From a virus: a DNA stretch of 39,480 bases. How positions within the stretch are numbered: the stretch's first letter is position 1; each line of letters begins with the position of its first letter. The stretch spans positions 1 to 39,480 of the IMG/VR virus record IMGVR_UViG_3300037829_000176; one strand, 5' to 3'. This document shows positions 1 to 5,513 of this stretch, in pieces. The notes under the pieces were generated by a model, which worked only from the letters and a program-made list of their open reading frames with translations, was not told the origin of the DNA and did not search any database. A program made the translations under genes and the position numbers.

Positions 1-30
1 TCGATAAATCAAAATGAATTAGGAGCATAA
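1..30 (+). CDS. 3' end of a truncated upstream gene (possible)
   Basis: The first ten codons of the window form an open frame from base 1 ending SINQNELGA then TAA at 28-30. It is followed by a 25-nt A/T-rich leader to the next ATG, as is usual between genes here. It may be the tail of a plus-strand gene cut by the window edge. Ten codons are too few to identify it, and chance cannot be excluded. Confidence 0.3.
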   Translation, partial: SINQNELGA

Positions 31-55
31 TTAATAATAACTTAAACTAAATAAT

Positions 56-952
56 ATGTGTATAGCGATTTTAAATACAAAGGGAGCAACTCTAAAGAAG
101 GGTTTGCTTAAGAACTGTTGGGACAACAATGGCGATGGTGCAGGGTTGTTGTATATCAACGATGACAAACAAATGATGACGTTCAAAGAGATGAAGAGCT
201 TCGATGCTTTCTATCAAGAATATGGTAGGGTCAAGAAACTCTATGGCAGTAGGAATATTGTGCTACACTTTAGGATTAGCACTCACGGAAAGGTAGATGA
301 AACAAATTGTCATCCCTTCTTAGTCAGTGAGAACTTAGGGTTCGTGCATAATGGAATGATATATAGTGTGCCTGAAAGCAAGGACTATTCGGATACCTAT
401 ATGTTCAACGAGTCGGTACTCAAGTATCTTGGTGATGGCTTTGAGTACAACGAGGTCATACTTGAAATGATGGAGGGGTTCATAAATAGCAGTAAGCTTA
501 TCTTCCTCAATAATGATAACCACTATGCTATTGTCAATGAACAAGCAGGGCATTGGACTAATGAGTGTTGGTTCTCTAATACTTCGTATAAGCAAGTCAA
601 TAACTATGTTGATTACGGAGGTGTCAAGAAATACAAAAATGATTGGGGTTATGGGTATGGAGCGGGTAATATATATGGGCAGTCGTGGGACAGTTCATAT
701 GAGCCGTATGTTTACACCCGTGAACCTAAACAGGTAGAGCGAGATGAGGAGGAGATGTTGTGTTACGAGTGTGGTATGCACTTGTATGAAGATGATGAGA
801 TAAACTTCGGTACTTGCAGTTACTGTCAAATGGAGCAACACGAGCATTTAAACGATGAGTGCGAGGGGTGTTTAGGTACAGGTGGAAAATATAATAAAGA
901 ATGGAAGGCTCTACTCTGCGAATCCTGCGACAAAGACTTAACATTAGTATAG
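56..952 (+). CDS. Class II glutamine amidotransferase-like protein with two C-terminal zinc ribbons
   Basis: The N-terminal ~200 residues carry the hallmarks of an Ntn-type class II glutamine amidotransferase (GlmS/PurF family). These are Cys2 straight after the initiator Met as the nucleophile, HFRISTHG (71-78), CHP (85-87), HNG (98-100) and SDT (112-114). Such domains release ammonia from glutamine for a partner synthase domain. No synthase is fused or adjacent. Instead, after a Tyr/Gly-rich linker (~190-222), there are two CxxC...CxxC pairs, C236/C239/C254/C257 and C269/C272/C288/C291, which look like two zinc ribbons. The family assignment is firm from the motif order; the substrate is unknown. 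The zinc ribbons suggest a nucleic-acid or protein target, which is inference. The gene sits alone, with an 18-bp palindrome about 50 bp downstream. The start is fixed because the catalytic Cys must be residue 2. Confidence 0.85.
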   Translation: MCIAILNTKGATLKKGLLKNCWDNNGDGAGLLYINDDKQMMTFKEMKSFDAFYQEYGRVKKLYGSRNIVLHFRISTHGKVDETNCHPFLVSENLGFVHNGMIYSVPESKDYSDTYMFNESVLKYLGDGFEYNEVILEMMEGFINSSKLIFLNNDNHYAIVNEQAGHWTNECWFSNTSYKQVNNYVDYGGVKKYKNDWGYGYGAGNIYGQSWDSSYEPYVYTREPKQVERDEEEMLCYECGMHLYEDDEINFGTCSYCQMEQHEHLNDECEGCLGTGGKYNKEWKALLCESCDKDLTLV

Positions 953-1002
953 ACTCGCTATCACAAAGGGGGGTGTCGCATCCATAACGCACATAAATCA
1001 AA

Positions 1003-1020
1003 AGTGTCTTTAAAGACACT
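1003..1020. promoter_or_regulatory. Perfect 18-bp palindrome (operator or hairpin)
   Basis: AGTGTCTTTAAAGACACT is its own reverse complement. It lies 50 bp after the amidotransferase stop and 18 bp before the next start. No T-run follows on the plus strand, so a dimeric repressor operator is as likely as a terminator. Confidence 0.5.
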
Positions 1021-1037
1021 ATTAATAACTAAAAATT

Positions 1038-1262
1038 ATGAAAATAGAAACAATTGAAACTATTAACTATGACAAAAAAGCCTTTTTTACAATAGAGGCT
1101 GAAACATATGATGAATGCCTAGCCATATTTTTTAAGCTAAACAATCAATTAAAATATTGCAATGGTCATTCATATTCATTCATTGACCCCAAAGACCAAG
1201 AGCAATATTCGAAGTGGTTTTCAGTAAAGAATTATATTAATAATGGTGGCGATATGTGGTGA
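1038..1262 (+). CDS. Hypothetical protein (74 aa)
   Basis: A small soluble protein with mixed charge and an aromatic-rich C-terminal half (HSYSFIDP, YSKWF). I do not recognise the family. The start follows the leader AACTAAAAATTATG, which recurs exactly before the next gene and in variant form before several others, so translation probably relies on an unstructured A-rich leader. It begins the run of small accessory genes after the palindrome at 1003-1020. Expression as part of a plus-strand early operon is inference. Confidence 0.65.
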   Translation: MKIETIETINYDKKAFFTIEAETYDECLAIFFKLNNQLKYCNGHSYSFIDPKDQEQYSKWFSVKNYINNGGDMW

Positions 1263-1305
1263 ATACCAATTTTTGATAAATATTAACAATATAAAACTAA
1301 AAATT

Positions 1306-1524
1306 ATGATGACATATGACACGTTCTTATTGTCTTGCCTGATGGTAGATATGGGAATAAATGTGAATGGTATAGCCTATGAGTCACTCCCATACGATGT
1401 TCAGTTTGACAATGTAAGAAAAATATACAAGACCTTCGTCTATAGTCCTTCAAATGTACTATCGGAGAATGTCTACGCATGTATGGTAAATTTTTTAACG
1501 GATAATAAAAACATAGAGCTATGA
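1306..1524 (+). CDS. Hypothetical protein (72 aa)
   Basis: The open frame extends back to an ATG at 1243, but that start lies inside the previous gene. The ATG at 1306 follows the same AACTAAAAATT leader seen before the gene at 1038, so I place the start there. The product has a hydrophobic N-terminal stretch (TFLLSCLMVDMG) and no recognised motif. Its stop overlaps the next start as ATGA at 1521-1524, indicating translational coupling. Function unknown. Confidence 0.6.
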   Translation: MMTYDTFLLSCLMVDMGINVNGIAYESLPYDVQFDNVRKIYKTFVYSPSNVLSENVYACMVNFLTDNKNIEL

Positions 1525-1763
1525 AACAGGTAATCAAATTAACAAAAATGAATGGAGAAGCTATCTTAATTGGACTTCAGTCTATTATTAGTGTAAAACT
1601 AATTAAAGTCACAGACTCCTCAGCAAGTATAGAAAGTGGACACAGACTCCTCAGCAAGTTACGAGAAAGTTTCCAAACTAAAATAGAAAGTAGAGGAGCA
1701 ATGATTAGCACCAACTATGTAAAGGAAAGTGTTGAGGAAATCTATGACCTAATAAATAAATAA
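1521..1763 (+). CDS. FlbD-like small phage protein with an extended middle
   Basis: Both ends resemble the short FlbD-like family: an N-terminal IKLTKMNGEAILI followed by hydrophobic residues, and a C-terminal KESVEEIYDLI. FlbD proteins of about 55-60 residues are known from flagellar operons, and similar proteins are common in phages with no known role. Here the middle (about residues 30-66) is longer than usual and contains a near-tandem DNA duplication. The 19-bp unit at 1610-1628 recurs at 1641-1659, 31 bp away, so the copies are read in different frames (TDSSAS, then HRLLSK). The gene overlaps its upstream neighbour by 4 nt. Resemblance to FlbD is by eye only. Confidence 0.6.
   Translation: MKQVIKLTKMNGEAILIGLQSIISVKLIKVTDSSASIESGHRLLSKLRESFQTKIESRGAMISTNYVKESVEEIYDLINK
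1610..1659 (+). repeat. Frame-shifted 31-bp near-tandem duplication
   Basis: The 19-mer CACAGACTCCTCAGCAAGT occurs at 1610-1628 and 1641-1659. The 31-bp period is not a multiple of three, so the two copies inside the same gene encode different peptides. The sequences after the copies (ATAGAAAGTGGA, TACGAGAAAGTT) are also similar, suggesting an old 31-bp duplication that has diverged. Confidence 0.75.
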
Positions 1764-1765
1764 CT

Positions 1766-2023
1766 ATGAGACCACAAGCAGGATATTACAGAAACATCAT
1801 CGGAAATGTATTCCCAATGATTAGAATTGCACGTTATCATCCACCAATGAGTGGTGTAACAAAAGTACCAAACGATAACGTGATTGATTTACTAAAGGAT
1901 TCAAGCGACCACTTCGCTGAATACTATATTGATGGATTGAGAAACGGTTCTATGGTAACAATAGTAGAGAACCAAAGCGTAGACCAATACTTTAGTGTTG
2001 GTGAACTTTACTTTAAATCTTAA
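1766..2023 (+). CDS. Hypothetical protein (85 aa)
   Basis: It starts two bases after the preceding stop and ends just before the next short gene, so it is part of the same operon. The product begins MRPQAGYYRNIIG and is neutral overall, without membrane segments or Cys motifs. I do not recognise a family. Compact spacing and normal codon use for this region are the only support for it being a real gene. Confidence 0.65.
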   Translation: MRPQAGYYRNIIGNVFPMIRIARYHPPMSGVTKVPNDNVIDLLKDSSDHFAEYYIDGLRNGSMVTIVENQSVDQYFSVGELYFKS

Positions 2024-2026
2024 GCT

Positions 2027-2191
2027 ATGATGGAACGTCAATATATTTTCAAGATATATTATTGTGGCGACTTCTTATGTGAGATGATTGCTCACACAAA
2101 ATGGGAAGCAATGGATAGAGCCTTCAGCGAGTACGTTGGGAGCATTGACAATTTAACGAGGACAAAAATAATTGCTAAAAAATTAGGATAA
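2027..2191 (+). CDS. Short hypothetical protein (54 aa)
   Basis: An open frame begins at the doubled ATGATG at 2027, four bases after the preceding stop, and ends at TAA 2189-2191. The product starts MMERQYIFKIYYCGDF and contains HTKWEAMDRAFSEYVG, which has the amphipathic pattern of a real protein. It resembles small phage proteins with a beta-hairpin followed by a helix, but I cannot name a family. It fills what would otherwise be a 226-bp gap. The second ATG (2030) could equally be the start. Confidence 0.6.
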   Translation: MMERQYIFKIYYCGDFLCEMIAHTKWEAMDRAFSEYVGSIDNLTRTKIIAKKLG

Positions 2192-2206
2192 GTCAATCAT
2201 TAGTAT

Positions 2207-2214
2207 TACCTTTG
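2207..2214 (+). promoter_or_regulatory. Candidate promoter -7 box TACCTTTG
   Basis: TACCTTTG matches the Bacteroidota sigma -7 consensus TAnnTTTG and lies 36 bp before the ATG at 2250, in the short gap after the 54-aa gene. No clear -33 TTG lies at the expected distance. A match of this kind occurs by chance every few kb, so position is the main support. Confidence 0.45.
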
Positions 2215-2249
2215 TTTCAGTTGAGTATAATTATTAATTAAATAATACT

Positions 2250-2468
2250 ATGAAAAAATTACAATGTAATATTTGTGTTAAAAAAAAACAGATTGAAATA
2301 GACCGAGAGCCAAATAATATTTATGATGAATTTGTTTGTACGGAATGTGATGTAACTCTTGCTTATGTATCTGATAATCCATATACAAAAAAATTAAGTT
2401 GGCTACCAAATATCGAAATTCAAAAACACATTGGTATCTGTGTAGCAAAAATTATTGAGTGGGAGTAA
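2250..2468 (+). CDS. Small zinc-ribbon protein (72 aa)
   Basis: Two CxxC knuckles, CNIC near residues 6-9 and CTEC near 31-34, frame a short charged segment. This is the layout of a single treble-clef or zinc-ribbon domain. The rest (SDNPYTKKLSWLPN...IGICVAKIIEWE) is not recognised. Proteins of this size in phages are usually nucleic-acid or protein-binding accessory factors; that role is inference. A TAnnTTTG box lies just upstream, so this may start a new transcript. An unusual structured stretch (2477-2550) follows it. Confidence 0.65.
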   Translation: MKKLQCNICVKKKQIEIDREPNNIYDEFVCTECDVTLAYVSDNPYTKKLSWLPNIEIQKHIGICVAKIIEWE

Positions 2469-2476
2469 TTAATTAT

Positions 2477-2520
2477 TTATCGAATGGTTACAGGGGGGTT
2501 CGATTCCCCCCCCCCGATAA
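2477..2520 (+). other. tRNA T-arm-like hairpin with an outer stem
   Basis: GGGGGG (2493-2498), TTCGATT (2499-2505) and CCCCCC (2506-2511) form a stem and 7-nt loop identical in form to a tRNA T-arm. They are enclosed by an outer stem TTATCG (2477-2482) with CGATAA (2515-2520). I could not find a D-arm or anticodon arm upstream, and no matching 5' acceptor strand sits about 60 nt before, so it is not a complete tRNA. It could be a tRNA 3'-end remnant (the kind used as attP), a tRNA mimic, or a leader element of the gene at 2577. The run of ten C residues makes the base count sensitive to sequencing error. Confidence 0.5.
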
Positions 2521-2531
2521 CAAACCCAAAT

Positions 2532-2549
2532 GGACAGGGTTGATTGTCC
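2532..2549 (+). promoter_or_regulatory. Leader hairpin GGACA/TGTCC
   Basis: GGACA (2532-2536) pairs with TGTCC (2545-2549), followed by an A/T-rich tract. An alternative pairing, AACCC (2523-2527) with GGGTT (2537-2541), would exclude it. The hairpin lies 27 bp before the ATG at 2577 and could be a weak terminator or part of a regulatory leader. Confidence 0.3.
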
Positions 2550-2576
2550 TATTATTTAATTTAATTTTTTATCAAA

Positions 2577-2933
2577 ATGGAAAAACAAAATTTTTCTACA
2601 GCAGAAGTGAAATGGCGAGATTTATCTGATGCCGAAATTGATGAATTTCTTTCATCTTTTAATTTATTTGAAAAGTTAAAAATATTGCAAGATAATTCTC
2701 CTAATATGTGGAGATATTCAGAATACTTGTATAAAAAGTACAAAGCAGAATTAATGACTTCGTATATGAACGCAAGAGTAACCTGTGCAAATTCTCTTGG
2801 CAATAAGAAAACAGAAAGAAATAGAAGTATTTGTGAATATTACAAAAATGCTATGATTGATTTAGAAATACCAATTCCTGCCGATAATATATGTTGGGTT
2901 CTTGGTGGGTTTAATGGTTTAGGTTCTGTTTAA
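2577..2933 (+). CDS. Hypothetical protein (118 aa)
   Basis: A mostly helical, charged protein (DLSDAEIDEFLSSFNLFEKL; later YKNAMIDLEIPIPADNICWVLGG) with three scattered Cys and no recognised domain. It follows the T-arm-like and GGACA/TGTCC hairpins, so its expression may be controlled by that leader. Its reverse-strand shadow has no leader or context. It is separated by 13 bp from the RadC-like gene and is probably cotranscribed with it. Confidence 0.65.
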   Translation: MEKQNFSTAEVKWRDLSDAEIDEFLSSFNLFEKLKILQDNSPNMWRYSEYLYKKYKAELMTSYMNARVTCANSLGNKKTERNRSICEYYKNAMIDLEIPIPADNICWVLGGFNGLGSV

Positions 2934-2946
2934 TTTAATAAATAAG

Positions 2947-3396
2947 ATGAAGACATATAAATCAGATACGCCCGAGATTACGCTAAAGTATAAACATTCG
3001 GGTATAGTAAAGACCAAAATAACAAACTCAAGTGATTCGTATTCCTTGCTTAAAGGTATGTTTGATGCAGACACATTAGAGTATTGCGAAAGCTCAGTAG
3101 CAATCTACTTAAACAGAGCGAACAATACAATAGGGTGGCAGAAGATTTCTCAGGGTGGCATAACAGGTACAATAATAGATGTTAGAGTTGTTTTAGCAAC
3201 GGCACTTAAATGTGGTGCAACGAACATAATTATAAGCCATAACCATCCAAGTGGGCAATTAAAGTCAAGCGAACAAGACGATGCCTTAACTAAAAAGTTA
3301 AGTGATGCGTGTAAGATAATGGACATAAGGTTATTAGACCACGTTATAATAACAAGCGAGGGATATTATTCATACTCAGATGAACGGAAAATATGA
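2947..3396 (+). CDS. radC: RadC-like JAB/MPN domain protein
   Basis: The product has the RadC JAMM-type metal site HNHPSG at 98-103 (His98, His100) followed by S108-x-x-D111, the pattern H-x-H-P-S-G-x4-S-x-x-D. Conserved flanking segments are GGITGTIIDVRVV (~70-82) and ALKCGATNIIISHN. At 149 residues it consists essentially of the JAB domain and lacks the helix-hairpin-helix half of chromosomal RadC, as is typical of mobile-element and phage copies. Despite the name, a repair role for RadC is not established. Zn-dependent isopeptidase-like fold membership is established, and a counter-defence or recombination-linked role is inference. Its stop overlaps the next start by 4 nt. Confidence 0.85.
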   Translation: MKTYKSDTPEITLKYKHSGIVKTKITNSSDSYSLLKGMFDADTLEYCESSVAIYLNRANNTIGWQKISQGGITGTIIDVRVVLATALKCGATNIIISHNHPSGQLKSSEQDDALTKKLSDACKIMDIRLLDHVIITSEGYYSYSDERKI

Positions 3397-3647
3397 AGAA
3401 AGTAGTGTGTATAAATGACAAGAACCTACCACAAGGAGCAGAGGTTGTAAACGGAAAAGAGTATTATGTTGTCAATGAGTTTGTAAATACCTTTGACCAA
3501 AGGGTGTTTATAATATCGGGCATAGTAAACAAGGGGACAACAAAATTTGGGCTTAATTGGTTAGGGTATTGCTCAACTAGATTTGCAGATTTAGATGACA
3601 TATCAATTGAATGGGAAGCCGAAAACATTAGAGTAGGCGTTAATTAA
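3393..3647 (+). CDS. Conserved small phage protein, possible SH3-like fold
   Basis: It begins MKKVVCINDKNLPQGAEVVNGKEYYVV and has later beta-rich segments (RVFIISGIV, WLGYCSTRFADL). The opening VVCINDKN followed by a turn and a GKxYxV strand resembles a small family that I remember as common in Bacteroidota phages and prophages. It is usually left as hypothetical and looks like a small beta barrel. It is translationally coupled to the RadC-like gene through ATGA at 3393-3396. The 3' flank starts the first copy of a 32-bp direct repeat. Function unknown. Confidence 0.65.
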   Translation: MKKVVCINDKNLPQGAEVVNGKEYYVVNEFVNTFDQRVFIISGIVNKGTTKFGLNWLGYCSTRFADLDDISIEWEAENIRVGVN

Positions 3648-3671
3648 ATAAAACTTAAAAATTATGGGAAG
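3640..3671 (+). repeat. 32-bp direct repeat, copy 1 (leader plus start codon)
   Basis: The sequence 3640-3671 is identical to 4098-4129. It holds the A/T leader TTAATTAAATAAAACTTAAA, the ATG and the next five bases (GGAAG). The two copies bracket the gene at 3664, which could therefore be gained or lost by recombination between them. Confidence 0.85.
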
Positions 3672-4089
3672 TGTATTAGATTATATTGAATGTCCAAATT
3701 GTAAACACGAAGCGTCTGACGACTTCTATTACAAAACAGGTGAAGAGTACATTCATTGTGGTAACTGTGGTTATCATTTTTCAGCAACTATTGTTAATAG
3801 AGATAAGAAATTATCTGAATTAACAGAAGAAGATTGGAAAATTGAAGAACTTAAAAACCCTTATGGTGCTTATAGATTAAAATCATACCATAGTATTGCT
3901 ACTCAATGTGGTTCATTAGAAAATGAAGAACAATATAACGAATTAAAGAAAACTATTGAAGTTGATGTAAATGTAGAATTTTGTTCTGTATCAAGATTAA
4001 TTGATGGTGAAATTGTTACTGAAATGGTTATTGATAATGGACCTGAAATAGATTCAGCAGGATATACAGCAGAAGATAGAGAAAATTAA
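3664..4089 (+). CDS. Zinc-ribbon protein (141 aa)
   Basis: An N-terminal CPNC (10-13) and CGNC (~32-35) form a zinc ribbon. A ~100-residue acidic region follows (EELKNPYGAYRLKSYHS, VNVEFCSVSRLIDGEIVTEMVIDNGPEID) and looks like an alpha/beta domain. I do not recognise the second part. Synonymous codons are strongly A/T-ending even for this genome, unlike the following gene. The open frame lies exactly between two 32-bp direct repeats (3640-3671 and 4098-4129), so it may be a recently acquired cassette. Zinc binding is a confident inference from the paired CxxC motifs; the function is unknown. Confidence 0.7.
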   Translation: MGSVLDYIECPNCKHEASDDFYYKTGEEYIHCGNCGYHFSATIVNRDKKLSELTEEDWKIEELKNPYGAYRLKSYHSIATQCGSLENEEQYNELKKTIEVDVNVEFCSVSRLIDGEIVTEMVIDNGPEIDSAGYTAEDREN

Positions 4090-4097
4090 AATAAAAA

Positions 4098-4129
4098 TTA
4101 ATTAAATAAAACTTAAAAATTATGGGAAG
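4098..4129 (+). repeat. 32-bp direct repeat, copy 2
   Basis: Exact second copy of 3640-3671, again spanning the leader and first codons of a gene (start at 4122). The distance between copies is 458 bp, one gene long. Confidence 0.85.
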
Positions 4130-4481
4130 ATATTACAGTGGCGACATCAATGGTAAATTTTGGTTCGCCTTACAATCAAGTGATGCAGCAAGTAGGTTCG
4201 GTGGCTATGAACCTTCACCGAGTGTAATTGAGTATAGCTTTTACGAAGACGAACATCTTGAAGGCATTGAAGAAGAGATAAAAGCAATAGAAGATAATTT
4301 AGGCGAAAAACTAAGTGTTATCGAAAAGTTCTTTGAAGACAACAATGGCTACAATGATGAGATGATTAAGCCATACTTTACTACTGAACAGTTGCGAGAT
4401 TATGCAGACTTACTATTGGGTAGGCAGATAAGAGATTATGTTAAGGAGCATGGACAATGTAATTTTGATGCAGAGCTATGA
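4122..4481 (+). CDS. Conserved phage protein (119 aa), family MGRYYSGDI...
   Basis: The N-terminus MGRYYSGDINGKFWFALQSS with DAASRFGG is a pattern I recall from conserved hypothetical proteins in many phages and prophages. The later part is acidic and helical (EEEIKAIEDNLGEKLSVIEKFF), ending CNFDAEL. No catalytic motif is visible. The start lies in the second 32-bp repeat, and the stop overlaps the next gene by 4 nt (4478-4481). Probably part of the early operon. Molecular role unknown. Confidence 0.7.
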   Translation: MGRYYSGDINGKFWFALQSSDAASRFGGYEPSPSVIEYSFYEDEHLEGIEEEIKAIEDNLGEKLSVIEKFFEDNNGYNDEMIKPYFTTEQLRDYADLLLGRQIRDYVKEHGQCNFDAEL

Positions 4482-4774
4482 AAAAGAAAAACAAAGACAA
4501 AGCAGCAGGGATATTATTTTTAGCAGAGGGAGGTATAAAAGAAATTATATTTGAAGGTTTGCACGTTACCCTTGAAGAGATGCAAAAATGTGTGGGTGGA
4601 TACGTTGAGTTTATTTACTTAGAAGATGATTTAGTGTTAGTAGTAAATGAAGAGGGTTTAATAAACAACTTACCTCATAACGAAATAGCGACTAGAATAC
4701 TATTATCATTAGGAGGCAAAGCAAACTACATAGTTGGAGATACATTATTAATTAGTAATAGACTTATAAAATAA
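4478..4774 (+). CDS. DUF3846-like protein
   Basis: The segment LEEMQKCVGGYVEFIYLEDDLVLVVNEEG, continuing through LPHNEIATRIL to VGDTLLIS, matches what I remember of DUF3846. That family has a GGYIE strand, an NEEG turn, L-P-x-N and a terminal I-x-GD-xL strand. DUF3846 proteins are widespread in phages and conjugative elements without a proven function. The N-terminus is very basic (KKKNKDK). It is coupled to the previous gene by a 4-nt overlap and is followed after 5 bp by the next start. Confidence 0.75.
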   Translation: MKKKNKDKAAGILFLAEGGIKEIIFEGLHVTLEEMQKCVGGYVEFIYLEDDLVLVVNEEGLINNLPHNEIATRILLSLGGKANYIVGDTLLISNRLIK

Positions 4775-4779
4775 AAGTT

Positions 4780-5121
4780 ATGGATAAAGAAAGAAGGTTG
4801 TCAATACAGGCAAAAAGTTTAACATTAGATTGGTGGGATGAGGTGAAAAAGGTTAATTTTACCCTTGAATGTAATTGGTTCTTTAAGGACTACGATGAAC
4901 AAAAAGAATACGCATACATTGAACTTGAGGTTGTATCATCACAATCCTATGACGACAATGAGGTATGGGTAGATGATATCTCGCTATCAGATAAGTTCCT
5001 CGCAGACCTGTGCCTCGAAGCTGAGGAGGAAATCAATGGTGACTTGCATACTTATGAGATGTGGGATTGGTGGATACAGAAACGTGAAATAGATAAAGAG
5101 TACTACAATGAGGTATGGTAA
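4780..5121 (+). CDS. Hypothetical acidic protein (113 aa)
   Basis: A Trp- and acid-rich protein (LTLDWWDEVKKVNFTLECNWFF, DLHTYEMWDWWIQKREID) with no recognised domain. It probably has a beta-rich core followed by a C-terminal helix. The gene sits in the same tightly packed operon: the gap upstream is 5 bp, and its stop codon lies inside the start of the next reading frame. Function unknown. Confidence 0.65.
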   Translation: MDKERRLSIQAKSLTLDWWDEVKKVNFTLECNWFFKDYDEQKEYAYIELEVVSSQSYDDNEVWVDDISLSDKFLADLCLEAEEEINGDLHTYEMWDWWIQKREIDKEYYNEVW

Positions 5122-5293
5122 TAGGACAACGCTCTTTGACCAATTAGATTGGTGGGAGCGACAATGGAGAGGTAGCTTTGATTTACAGCTATACCTACAA
5201 GTTTGTAGGACAAAACGAAATGAAATAAAAACAGGTAAAGATGAAAAAGAAAAAAGAAAATTGGGTGGTAAGTTGGTCAAGCAAATGGGCTGA
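5108..5293 (+). CDS. Possible small basic protein (61 aa)
   Basis: The frame overlaps its upstream neighbour by 14 bp and its downstream neighbour by 53 bp. The first half looks coding (TLFDQLDWWERQWRGSFDLQLYLQVC). The second half is Lys/Arg-rich and lies largely within the overlap with the gene at 5241. It could be a genuine short gene, or a remnant whose 3' end runs on into the neighbour. I rank it below its neighbours because of the long overlap. Confidence 0.45.
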   Translation: MRYGNRTTLFDQLDWWERQWRGSFDLQLYLQVCRTKRNEIKTGKDEKEKRKLGGKLVKQMG

Positions 5294-5513
5294 TGAGAAC
5301 TTAAGTTCACCCGAAGTTAAAAGTGATACAATAGTTGAAGATGTAATTAACAAGTTCCGTAAACGCTCAGAAGCAGGAATGTTAAAATACAATACAACTC
5401 TTGATAGAACTGATTTGAGTACGTTAGATTGGCTTACACATCTACAGGAGGAACTGATGGATGCAGTCCTTTACGTTGAAAAATTAAAGAAAGAGATAGG
5501 TGGCAAAATTTAG
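5241..5513 (+). CDS. Conserved phage protein, possibly MazG-like helical
   Basis: After a very basic start (MKKKKENW) comes VEDVINKFRKRSEAG-MLKYNTTLDRTDLSTLDWL, then THLQEELMDAVLYVEKLKKEI. The pattern KYxTTLDRxDLSxLDWLxHxQEExMDAxLYxExLK is familiar from conserved proteins of many phages. Its EExMD helix pair recalls all-alpha MazG-like NTP pyrophosphatases. That would fit nucleotide-pool control, but a full set of MazG metal ligands is not visible, so the enzyme call is tentative. A strong intrinsic terminator begins 13 bp after its stop. Confidence 0.7.
   Translation: MKKKKENWVVSWSSKWADENLSSPEVKSDTIVEDVINKFRKRSEAGMLKYNTTLDRTDLSTLDWLTHLQEELMDAVLYVEKLKKEIGGKI

Noticed and set aside
726-1019. 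97-residue minus-strand open frame over the amidotransferase end
   Set aside because: It overlaps a confident gene on the opposite strand and its translation reads like the reverse of zinc-ribbon codons. No leader of the local type precedes it.
2440-2520. A complete tRNA gene ending in the T-arm-like hairpin
   Set aside because: No D-arm, anticodon arm or 5' acceptor strand complementary to the CCCCCGA end could be placed at the correct distance upstream. Only the 3' part resembles a tRNA.
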